Below the pieces are notes generated by a model. It saw nothing but the letters and a program-made list of their open reading frames with translations, had not been told where the DNA came from and made no database searches. Below are positions 48,419 through 59,983 of a stretch of 64,000 nucleotides of DNA, in pieces. Each line of letters starts with the position of its first letter. Within the stretch, counting starts at the first letter, position 1. Made by a program: the position numbers and the translations under genes. The stretch comes from Diploscapter coronatus (lineage: Eukaryota; Nematoda; Chromadorea; Rhabditida; Rhabditidae): NCBI GenBank assembly GCA_964036155.1, contig OZ038422.1, forward strand, positions 65,929,201 through 65,993,200, given 5' to 3'.

Positions 48419-49204
48419 TATAGTTTATTTTGAGTAAGTGGATACTGCATACATTTTGCAACTTCGCTTGCTCAGGCTCCGCTCACTTTTTCCTGCCCTG
48501 CGAATTGCGTCATTCCCCCCATTTTCAAACGAGTTTCGCATTTTTCTCGAGATTTTCTCGAAAAATCTTTATAATTATATCCTGATTATCTCTCTAATTG
48601 ACCAATTAACTCTGTAGAACGATGTTTCATCGATTTTTGATCGTTTTGAGGCATTTTATCGTCAGAAATAATATTTTTAAGTTTGAAAACGAAAAGAAGT
48701 TAGTTCATTGTCTCCAACTAACTGAATATTACGCTTAATTAACCAGATAATTGACCAATTAACTCTCTTTAATGCTTGCTGTTCATTTTTTCGTTTTTTC
48801 TAGCGATTTTTTCTCTCAGCTTGGGGCCCATTTTCATCGAGTTAATTGTCGGCTCCTCCAAGATGCAGATGTTGTCGTCGTCATCAGAGCATTAGAATTG
48901 CAAGTTGATGGACAAACAGGCAGTCGCTTATCGGATGTTTTCATGAAAATGTCAAATTTGCACGAAAAATACGAAATTTCGATCGAAAAATGAACAGCAA
49001 ACACTAAAGAGAGTTAATTGGTCAATTAGAGAGATAATCAGGATATAATTATAAAGATTTTTCGAGAAAATCTCGAGAAAAATGCGAAACTCGTTTGAAA
49101 ATGGGGGGAATGACGCAATTCGCAGGGCAGGAAAAAGTGGGCGGAGCCTGAGCAAGCGAAGTTGCAAAATGTATGCAGTATCCACTTACTCAAAATAAAC
49201 TATA
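48419..49204. mobile_element. Foldback element with about 190 bp terminal inverted repeats
   Basis: The left arm starts TATAGTTTATTTTGAGTAAG and the right arm ends with its complement at 49204. The arms stay almost identical for about 190 bp (one difference near the CTCACTTTTTCC/CCCACTTTTTCC position), with a second inner inverted block around 48752-48795 and 48978-49025. TA flanks both ends. The unique centre (about 48800-48975) encodes no recognisable transposase, so it is a non-autonomous element. Confidence 0.85.
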
Positions 49205-49896
49205 ATATCTTTTCTATGATTATATATTTTTATGATTAATTTGAAAAAAAATCCAATTTTTGAGATTAATAAATTTCTAATATGATTAATTAGGAATTTC
49301 ATATTTTTGCGGAAGATAGTTAGAGGTAAGTCAGTCTTGCGTAGCACTTTTAGCATGCTATAAATTTGTCAGAAAGTTTTTGATACAAACGATTTTTTAA
49401 GAAAAATCGCCAGAGAATTTTTGTTGCACAAATTTGATTTCTATTCAACAGGGAATTTGTTAAAGAGATTACATTTTCCTTCCTTCTCAAATTACATTCA
49501 ACTGTTACTTTTTTCTACAGTAAGCACTTTCTTGTTTTCAAATTATGCCCAGTTTTTGTGCTTTCGCGCAATGCGAATTCATTTTCGTCAGGTATCTATT
49601 TCCTCTTCATTACTCGCTTGAATTTTGCGACTTTAAATATTTTTCCCTGAAAAATTTAAAATTTCACTGCATTCGCGCTCCGTTTTCCCTTTTCTATGTT
49701 CAAATTTCTCCTTTTTTCTAATTCAGCTGAGTCGTATTTTCGAAATTCGTGAAAAAGTGCCATTGTAGTTACTTCTCTTTTCATTCTCTTTTTCTCATCC
49801 GCATCTTTCTATCTTCTTTCCTTTTGTTTCTTTTTTCCAAAAATTTTTTGTAACTATAAAAGGAGCCGAAATTTGAAAAAAAAAAAGTCTCCTTTC

Positions 49897-49898
49897 AG
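49897..49898 (+). promoter_or_regulatory. rad-50 trans-splice acceptor
   Basis: CCTTTCAG ends at 49898, 20 bases before the rad-50 ATG, after a T-rich stretch and with no upstream exon in view. This is the usual layout of an SL1 acceptor. Confidence 0.55.
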
Positions 49899-49918
49899 AG
49901 CCAAAATACCACCTGAAA

Positions 49919-52900
49919 ATGGCGTATTTGGAACAGCTGAGGATCGCTGGGATCCGCAGCTACGGCCAGGCAGATGACGAGACCGCGCTGATCCGCTTTC
50001 TCCGGCCACTCACCATCCTCTCCGGTCCGAACGGATCTGGCAAAACGGTCGGAGAGTTAAAAAAATAAAATTCCGACCTCAAAAGTTCATATTTCAGTAA
50101 TTGTTTGAACTTGGAACTAAAAAATATTATTTTTGACTTAGAAAAGTGAAATTTCAACATTTTCAAAATTCAATATTTTAGACAATCATCGAGTGCCTGC
50201 GATACATCGCGACCGGCACCTTCCCTCCCGGCCAGATGAACGCGTTCGTCCAGGATCTCGAGGTGCACTTTTTACATTGAAAGTCAAACTAAAAGAAAAT
50301 TTAAATAAAGTAAAATCTAAATTTAAATATAATGCTATTTTTTCAGATCGCCCGAATCAACCGAGTCGACGCGTCCGTGGCCCTTCTCTTCAGGGACACC
50401 AAGGGCAATCAGGTCACGGCCATCAAGCGACTCTGTGCCTCCATCAACGTGAGATTTTTTTTTCCAAATCTAAAATCCCTAAGCATAGTCTATTTTGAAT
50501 ATGATGGATTTTCTAAGGAAAAATAGCATAAAAGTTTCTTTTAGAAATTCTTAATAATCTAAAAATAGAAAGGTTTATTTTTCATTTGCAGAAGAACCGC
50601 AAAGTGCAGTGCAGAACTGAGGAACCCACCTTGATGAAGGTCGACCAGGTACAACAATCGAAAACTATTTAAGATCCTGGTTAAACCTAATTCTAGGATT
50701 AAAATGATAAAATCTACGGACTTATGATTCCTGGGTTAAGATAAAAATTTTAATTGAAAAAAATAAAAGAATTTGTATTTGAGGGCGGAAACAAAGTGAG
50801 TCTCTCGGCGAAGGTCGTCGATTTTCGCTCGGAAATACTTCGTCTCTTCGGCCTGCCACCAGCCATCCTCGAGAACGTCATCTTCTGTCACCAGGAGAGC
50901 TCCACTTGGTGAGAGCCAAATTCAAATTTTTCAAAAAAAAAATAATTTCTGTAGACTTCGAATGGAAAAAGTTGATATCTTCCTGAAGAGAGATTTGAAT
51001 ATTTTTAGTTTTTTCCGAAAGGAATATTTTTAGAAGTTTATTGTTTAAATTTTGTTTAAAGTTTTAATGTTCAGGCCGATGAGCGATCCGAAGTTACTGA
51101 AAACGCGCTTCGATGAGATTTTTCAGCTGACTCGATTTACCAAGGCCATCGAGACTATGAAGAAGTACAAGAAGGAGCTGGTAAATTGAAAATTTCTAAG
51201 AAAAAAACATAAATTCATCCCTTTTCTAACAAATCGTTTTCCTTTTGTTGTAAAAGTAATTTTGTTTTCAGGAAATCGAGCTTCGAGTGAACGAGGAGAG
51301 GGCGCTGAAGTTGGGCGAACGGCTGAACAACAAACTACAGCACGAGTGGAACAAGGCACAGTACGAAAAGAAGCTCGAGAGGGGTAGGGCGAAGACTGAA
51401 GAATTGAAGGTTTTTTTTTTTTTTTTTTTAAATTTTGTTTTTAAAAGATTTACTTAAATTAAACAAATATCTCCAATTTTCAGGAGAAAATCCGCATTGC
51501 CACAGAGAAAATGCGCGAGATCATCGAACAAGTGCAGCGATACGACGAGAATCAGCGCAAATTCGGTATTTAAAAAAATTCTTTTTTAGAAAATAAAAAC
51601 ACAAATAAATTCAGAGGAAAAGTCGATAATCCTGAAGTCAGACAAGGAGCGACTGGCAGATTTGCTGGACCACGTCCTTCCTTATAACGGCACCGAGGAG
51701 GAACTCAGGGCTGAGCTCGAGAATGTTCGTTTTCTCTTATTTTTTGAACTTTAAAGAATTTTGATAGAAGATTGAATCCTTTCATTTTTACAATACTTTT
51801 CGACTTTTAGAGAAAAACCTATTTAAAAAAAAACATGTTACATTCTTCATTCCTTTATAAAATAATAGAACATTTGTAGATCGAGAAATCGGACGAGTTC
51901 CAAAACGTGGCGAATCGTAGACAGCAGCTGCAGATGGAGATAGCAGAGTTGCAGGCAAAACTCGACAGGGCCGTTCACGAGAAGAGGCAAAAGGAAGAGC
52001 AAAGAGCTCAGGCAAATCTACAACTCCATGTAAGTGGGAAAAATGGCCCTTTGTTGTAAACCACCCTCTTTTATTTTTCATACAATTTCTCAGAAAAGAG
52101 TGGCAACTACAGCGAGTCGAAATAATAGCAAAAAATCGAGATTTTGAACTTATCATGCTATCTAAATGTTGATTTTCTATCTCGTATCTGAATTTCAGAT
52201 GTTCAACTTGATTTAAGCAAAAAACAAATTAGAAATTAGTCTAAAATTTTCAGTTTTATATTCCTGGACTATAATTTAATATTTTTTAATGTTCAGCAAA
52301 AGACGACCCTGGAGAAGGAATACCACGAGCTGCGCGACAAGTGTGAGGACGAGTTCGGATTGGCCGGAGCGAAGGAACCGCAAGCCGAGCTGCAAAATGC
52401 ACTACAGGTGGCGAAAAGCGAGTTGGAGGCTATCAATGTAAGAAAAATTTTAAAAACAAAAATATCTGTAAAAAATCCCATATGCGTGGGAAAAGGACAA
52501 AAATTTGAGATCTTTTAATACTTATTGTATGGACGTGCTAAGAGAATTGATATCTTTATTCATCGCGTTTTGATATTTTTTCCAGAATTATGCAACTGTA
52601 ATTAAAAAAGATAATGAGATGAATTGTTTTTAGACCGAGTACCAGCACAACAAGACCGAAGTGGCGAAGAACCTGGAGGACGCGCAGAGAGAGCAGAGCC
52701 GTCTGGAATACGCTCAGGTACAAATTTAAAAATATTTTAAACTGCTAAGATCCATTATTTTTAGTCTAGGTTTTAAACTTTAAAATTGAATTTCAGGAAT
52801 CCATTCGACAGAAGTTGCAAGTGGCTCAGGCGACTGCAAACGAAGCGCGAAACAAATTGGAGAGAATCGAGCAGTACAATACCGAGTAAGAACATGTTTA

Positions 52901-55900
52901 ATTTGTTATAAAAATATAAAATGTGAAAACAATTTTGAAGAAAATATCGACTTTTAATGGGGAAATTTGAATTTTCGCCTTTCCTGAAGATCAAATTCTT
53001 AGCTTTGAAAATGAATTTTGATTTTCCAGACTGATCGCCTTGGCGGATAAGATCTCTGAGAAGGAGAACGAGTTGCTGCGCTGCCCCGCGGTAGACGAAT
53101 CTAGTGTCGACCTGCTCAGACGACAAAGAATCGAGTCACAGAAAAAGGTTAGGAGAATTACGAAAGCTGCTAGTACTTTTGGCCCAAAGCGAGAGAAAGG
53201 AGAACTAGCATTTGAGACAAAGTAATAACAGCCAAAAACATTTCTCAAAAGACGGTTGCTAAATGACACTGCCAGATACTATAGTTAGAGATAGGAAAGA
53301 GGCTAGAATAAGAAAATACTGGAATTCAAAAAAGCGATAAAATAAAAATAGGAAGAAAATTTGAGAAATGTTTTTTAAGCTTGAAGAACAAATAAAATAA
53401 GATAATTTAAGCTGGATACTCTTCGCACCAAACTGCAAGGCTTGAACGAAGCGGAATCGGTGAAGAAAGAGCACGAGAAGTACATGAAGGAGCTCAAGTA
53501 TGAGATTAATGAAAAAATAATCATTGGATGAAAAAATTTAGAAAATTAACATAAATTTAAGTTACGAGCTAAAAATTAAGAAAAAAAATGTTTCAGAGAG
53601 AAGGAGGAGCAACTCAAACAGCTGAAAGACAAGCACAACGAGTCGTGGAAGCGAGTTTTCGAGCGCGAAAATGATACCCTCGGACCTTGGGGGTAGGATT
53701 TAAAATTATTATTATTTTTTTTTTAATTTCTAAAAGAAAATGAGCACTTTTCAGTGATCTTGTTAAAACCCGCCAATCGGTGATCGCACAGAAGTATAAC
53801 GTAGCTGAGTCCGCTTACCGCCGAGCTGAATTACAGGTTCGAAAAAAGACTTAAAAAACTCTAGAGACAAACTAATTTTTTAAAACTTTTCGAAGGATAG
53901 AAAGAATAATTTGTTAAAAGTTTTGTCATTCTATTCAAAACTTTTCAAGTTCGAAAAATTTCAGCACACCGCTCTTATTAACAAGAAGGACTCGATTCTC
54001 GAAGAACAGGAAAAGCTGACGAAGGAAATCGAGACGTTCAACAACAAGATCAACGAGGTAAGGCTAATTTTGAAAACTATTTTTATTATCGAATTTTAAA
54101 ACCTTGTTTGATTTACCGATTTTTTATTTCAAAATTCCAGATTGCCGACTGTTCCCCTGAGGACCTGATCATGAAGCTGAAAAAGACTAGGAAAGAGCTG
54201 AAGGAAACGCGCGCCAAACTCGCCCCCATGGAGGGAAAGGAGGTCGAAAATTAGAATTCATTGAAAATATTGAATTTGTAAAAATCAAAAGCAGACCTAG
54301 GAAGCATTTGAGTCGAACAAAAAATTTACGAGGAGTAAATCGCACGAGCGAAATTTATATTATGACGTTCTCACTTGCGTTAAAATTTTGCACTTATTTG
54401 AGATTAGATACAAAAAAATGAAAGCATTATGTGGGTATCAGGGCGGCAGAGTCGTCATTCTGGCTTAATTTTTTTCCTGATCTGACTAGTAAAGTGTTTT
54501 TCAGGCACTCTACAATTCGTGGTGCGAGGAGACGAATGACAAACACTGCTGCCCGCTTTGTTCGAGGAAATTCGCCACTCAGAAGCAGTTCGACACCTTC
54601 GTTCAGACGGTAGTTGTTTTTTTTTTTTCAATTTTTATTAAAATTATAAATTTTACGGGAAAAAATCTTTTTCATGGAAAAATGGCCATTTTCTATATAG
54701 AAAAAATGAAAATTTTACTTGAAAAATGAGACTTTAAAAAATTGAAAATGAACTGTTTCAGCTCCAAAACCTCTCGTTGGCCACCCCGAGCGAGGCAGAG
54801 ACATTGAAACGCAATGCGATTCTGCTCGCAGACGACGAGGCCCGTCTCTCGCAGGCAGAGGTCTACTTGACTCAGCTGAAGTAAATTTTTGGAAATTCGA
54901 TCAGCTCTGAAAATCAATAATTTTGATGAAAAATCCACTTTTGAAAAAGAAACATTTAAAAATGATCAATATAGTCAAAAAGTCGATAATCCCAAAATTG
55001 CAGAGCCTCCGAGCAGAAGAAAGAAGAGCTAGGGTTGACGCTGTCGGAAACGCTGCAGGAAGTCCGCGAGTCGCAGACGGAGCTGAGAAAACTCGACATT
55101 CACAAAGACGAGGCCAAGGCCCTCGACACTGCAATCAACACTATCCGAGTAAAATTTACGATTTTTTTTGAGAGTTAGGAAAACTAGATTTTTTGAAAAT
55201 TATCATTTTTTGTAAAAACATTGAAAATTTGATCGATTTGTTCCAGTCGGATGTTTCGCTGATGGACTCCCTCTACGAGCAGGTGGTGAAGATCGATCAG
55301 CTGCAGTCGCGACTCAGCGCCCAACTGCAGAAATTCGAGTCCGACATGCGCAACGCCGACCAGTTCAGGAAGGACATTCAGAGCTTGCTGGTCTGAAGAA
55401 TTACTTTTTCTTAACATGGTGACCGAGCTATTCTCCATCCATTCACATTTTGTTAGGCTCTTTGGAAACGAAAGTGGGAGAAAAGTAATGGCGTGGGAAA
55501 CAATAACTTGGCCTAAAAATTGCCCCTTCTACTTACCATCTCCCCCTTGTCTAATTTCCACTCTCATTCCTGAGAAATAGAAAATTGTGTGATAACTACC
55601 AAAAAGCAAGAGTACAAAAATCTGCCAGAACAACGACGAACTTCCAGGAGAATATCGCCTACTGCGAAACGGAAAGCGAGAAGTTGACGGACGCGATGAG
55701 CAGACGTAACAAACTCACCAACGAACTGCACGAGCTGAAAGTCGCCGAGAATCGCTATAAGGAAGAGATGATGGAAAAGAAGAGATTGGAAGACACGGTA
55801 GGAATTTTTTAATCGTTTTTTTTTTTTCGAAAATCGATAAATTTGCAGATCGTCGAGCAGGACGAGGTGATTCAGCAGTGTGGCGAAGAATTGCAGCAGA

Positions 55901-58794
55901 CCAGAACTGACTACCCAGTGATTTCCCAGAAAGTCCAGGAACTTCGCGACTTGACCACGGAACTTGACGCAGCGCACAAAGTCAAGGAAAAGGAACTGAC
56001 GGCGAAAATCAGCAGTTAGTCAATTTTTGTTTTATTTTTAAAGGAAAATCATGAAAGAGCAGATCTTCTAAAAATATCGATTTTCTAGGCATCACTCACG
56101 CTCTGCAGTGTCTCACGGTTCTGTGCGATAAGCTGTCCGCTCTCCAGGTCGATGATCAAACAGTGAGAACTTTCATTTTTCTTCTAAAATCTGGCTAAAA
56201 TTTGACTTTTTAATTTTAGGTGACTGGACTGAATTCGGACTGCGACAAACTGGATGCGCGCATCGAGTCACTCAAGAGGCAGAAAGTCAACGCAGAGGCA
56301 AAGGTCAATGATTTGCAGGGAGGGGTGAGTTTAGTTCTTGTTTAATTTGTGCAAACTCGAGAAAATCATTTTCATAAAAAATTATGAGATTCTTTATATT
56401 CTCTTCACTTAAAAAATATTTGAACTTTTAAAAAATGCATTTTAAAGAAAATTACAAGCTTTTTAAAAAAATTAAATACATTTTTTAGATTTTTTGATGA
56501 GTTGAAAGATAAAATTGGAAAGATTAAAATTGCACTTTTGTAGAAATTTTTAAAGTTTTCCATATTATTTTTGATTTCAAAATAAACCATTTTCAGCAAA
56601 ACAAGCGGCGCCAACTTCGCGACCAGCTGACGGTGATTGAGCTGAGCGCCAGAACGCAGTCCTTTGAGGCAGAACTGCAGCAGCTCGTCTGGCAGGGCGA
56701 GTCCCGGGACGAACTAAACCGACAGTACAATGTAAATATTTAGAATTTGTAAAAAAAATTCTAAAAAGCTCGATTTTTATCATTTTTTACTTGTAGGCTT
56801 TAAAATATAAATTTTGAAATGATTTTTTTAAAAATTGAAATGCGATAAAGATCATCTTTTTCAGAAAATTTTATTTAATCGAATTTCAGAGCTACTCCTC
56901 AGAGAAAGAACAGGCCGAAGGGGAGAACAGTCGAATCGGCGGCAAAATGGAGGAACTGCACAGAGGGGTGAGCATTTGAAAAGTTTAGAATATTTTAGAA
57001 ACAAGTAAAAAGGTCTTGAAATTTCTAGAGCAAATATTCGAATTTTAGACTCCAAATTAAACAACTTTCTAGCGCAAAATTTAAAATTCTCGAATTTTCC
57101 AGAAAAATCCGATTTATTCCAGATCAAAGAGGCTAAGCTGGAGCTGCAGAAGAAGGAGTACCAGAACGTTCTGGAAGAGCTGCGCAAGGTGATGGTCACC
57201 AACGAGGTCAACAAGTGCGCTGTCATGGTTAGGGATCTTTTCAACAACTAAAACAAGTTATTTTATTAATTATTAGTCCAAAATGATAAATTTCGAAGTT
57301 TTTTTTTACATTTTTAAATCAGTTTTAGGGTAGAGATAAAATTTTTTAAAAATCCAGGTTTAAAATTTGTTTGCAGGACATTGAAAATTACGCCTCGGTG
57401 CTGGACAAGAAGCTGATCGAGTTCCACGCGGAGAAAATGCGCGAAGTGAACGACAATCTGGAAGAGTTGTGGAGAGAGGTCTATGATGGGGCTGACATCG
57501 AGTCCATCAAGATCAGGTCTGAGTATCGACTCATCAAAAATCTAATTTTTATAAATACTAAGAGCAGTTTATAAATGCCTTAATGACAGAATGACGAAGA
57601 GCTTTTTAGTATTTGACAAATTGGTTTTTTTCTGCACAACTCCTATTAATTTCTATTGCGTTTCGCCAAATCCTAAAAAAGCGTTACGTCTTTTCGCGTT
57701 ACATCATTTCGTCATTACGCCACTTACAGCTTGCACATTGAGAATTTATCATTGGCCTTTTCATTTTTTAATCGAATGTCTTATCAATTATGATAACTTT
57801 TACCCTTGACTATTATTACTTATCAATTTCGAGTATTTTCATCAGTTGTATCATCGATTTGTAATTTTTAGGGCAGATAAAGGCAAGGCGAGCAAAACGC
57901 GAGCGGCCTACGACTATTGTGTCAACATGGTCGTCGAGGGGGGTATCGAGGTTGAGATGCGCGACAAGAGCAGTGCTGGACAGAAGGTTCTTTCTTAGAT
58001 TTTATGAAAACAAGCCTAATAAAATTTGTTGAAGGCTCATTTTTTAAAGATCCTACTTTTTCGGGCAAATGCATTTTCCAAAAAATGGAGGGATTTGAAT
58101 TTTTCAGATGCTGGCCTCGATCCTGATTCGAATTGCCTTGGCTGATGCATTTGGTGGTGTCTGCTCCATGATCGCGCTGGACGAACCGACCACTAATTTG
58201 GATAGAGATAAGGTCGGCAAATTTGGGATTTCGGAAGTTCCTGGAAAATTTGAAGAAGAAAAATTGATTTTAGGTGGAACAACTGGCCGCAATGCTCAAC
58301 AGACTTGTACATACGAGATCGAAGAAGTACAAGCAGTTCCAGGTTAGTTGAACAAAATCGACCCTGCTCCCATTTCTCGCCTTTATGTAGTTTACGTTCT
58401 CTTTTCGCCTTGCTATTTTCTAAAAAAGGCGGAATCTACAAGAGCTAAATAATAATCAAATCGAAAAACAATAAATTGATATCTTCTAAATTCAGATGAT
58501 CGTGATTTCGCACGACGACGAACTTGTTGACCAGCTGATCCGTGGTTGCCAGCCCGAATACACGTACCATTTGGCGAAAAACAACGCCGGCCACACCATC
58601 GTCAAGAAGATCTTCAGCAATGATACTGGGTTAGTTTTTTTTTAATTACATGAAAATGATTTTCCCCTTTCAGCGAAGTGGCCCTGCCAGCAACGTCCCG
58701 CGGGCGTCGTCGTCGCGCACGTGAGCAGCGCAGCCCCTCGCCGTCCGTCGTCATGGCTTCCGACGACGAATCCGAGGACGACATTTCTGACTAA
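49919..58794 (+). CDS. rad-50: RAD50 DNA-repair ATPase of the MRN complex
   Basis: Thirty-six exons, all joining in phase, encode 1326 aa (human 1312). Walker A GPNGSGKT is at 36-43, the Q-loop FCHQE at 157-161, a long heptad coiled coil on both sides of the zinc hook CPLC (673-676; bases 54550-54561), the ABC signature SSAGQK at 1179-1184, Walker B ending ALDEP at 1207-1211, the D-loop NLD and the H-loop ISHDD (His1248). RAD50 pairs with MRE11 and NBS1 to sense, tether and process double-strand breaks; in worms it is also needed in meiosis. First and last exons: 49919-50047 and 58674-58794. The C-terminal tail after the ATPase head is a distinct Arg-rich, Ser-Pro, then acidic segment. It is divergent from the Str copy B gene and convergent with the ACAD-like gene. 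Confidence 0.97.
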
Positions 58795-59983
58795 AACCTC
58801 AATCAAATCACTGAAATCGTCCGAAATTGATCAAATCCACAGAACTGGTCTAGTTTCGACAATTTGGAAAAGTAATTGCATCGTAGCATCGTTGTAGACG
58901 AAATAGTATAGGTTTGTTAGGTAAAAGCTTCTCTTTCTTTACTATTTCGGATGTAACTATTTCATCCACTTTTCCAGGTTACCGTCTAATTTATGTCAAA
59001 TTTTAATAATCAGCATTCTTCTTTTTTATTTCTTTATCTTTATGACAATTTGATGATTTTTCAATTGGCCGTTTTTTACGTCACTTGTAAAAATCATTAC
59101 CTTCCCATCCGCTTTTTTCTTTAAAATCTGACTTTTGCAACGATTATACTTCATGTCGAATTTCAGTATCTTATTTGCACATTCAAATCGGTTTCACCTC
59201 TTCAATTCGGGTAAGCATTTCATCAAGTCTTAGAGCTCATTTTACCGGTCACTTATTCTCTTTGATTTTTATGAGGATTAAGAACTCATCCTTTTCTTCT
59301 CTATTACCTGATCGTATTATGCATTTTAAGATTTTGCTGAGTTCTTGTGAAAAAATAAAGAAGTTGAGTTTTTGGTTCCAATAAGAGTAGTTTTGAAGAC
59401 TTATCTGTCCCAGAACAGATGAGATCTAGAGTCGACCCTATGGGTAGACAAAGATTTTGGAATGTTTCTCGTGGAGAATCCAAATTTTCTCGCGTGAATG
59501 CCTGAATTTTATTGTCCCGTTATTTTTCACTTCTTTAGATTAAATCGTTAGATAATTTGATAAATTGCGCGATTTCACGTTTTTTTCAATAAATAAACTT
59601 CATCCTTCAAACTCATCGAGAATGATACAATCTTCTAATGATTTATTTTGCAAATTTCTCATGAACAAATTGTCCGATAACAAACAACAACAATTATCAA
59701 AATTTCAATAAAATTTCCTAGAATCATTGATTCCTAAAAACTGAAAAATTATCAAATATATCAACTTTTTAGGAAATCAACTGTTACACTAAAATTCAAA
59801 CTACATGTCTTGAACACATCATGAATAGGACTTTGAAGATCTTCATAGTATTCGTTTCAAGAGGAAAGGTTCGAAAGTTCAACTTTAAAAAAATAAAATT
59901 CGAAATTGAAGTTCCAAAAGATCCCGTTCTCAACTTGTTCTCTAATTACATGAGATTCTTTCAAAATCCCACTTAAATATTTT
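58795..59983. other. Convergent intergenic region
   Basis: 3' flanks of rad-50 and of the ACAD9-like gene. AATAAA hexamers occur near 59355 and 59590. A small inverted pair (ACGAAATAGTA at about 58909, TACTATTTCGG at about 58950) is present. No gene was seen. Confidence 0.55.

Larger units (their letters stand above)
48362..49918. other. Spacer between Str copy B and rad-50
   Basis: Divergent intergenic region holding the large foldback element (48419-49204) and about 700 bp of AT-rich sequence before rad-50. The last 100 bp are T-rich and end in the rad-50 trans-splice acceptor. Confidence 0.6.

Noticed and set aside
48772..48993. Open frame in the centre of the foldback element
   Set aside because: It runs into the inverted arm and has no transposase motif.
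56861..57247. Minus-strand 128-codon open frame
   Set aside because: Antisense shadow of rad-50 exons 56890-56967 and 57123-57227.
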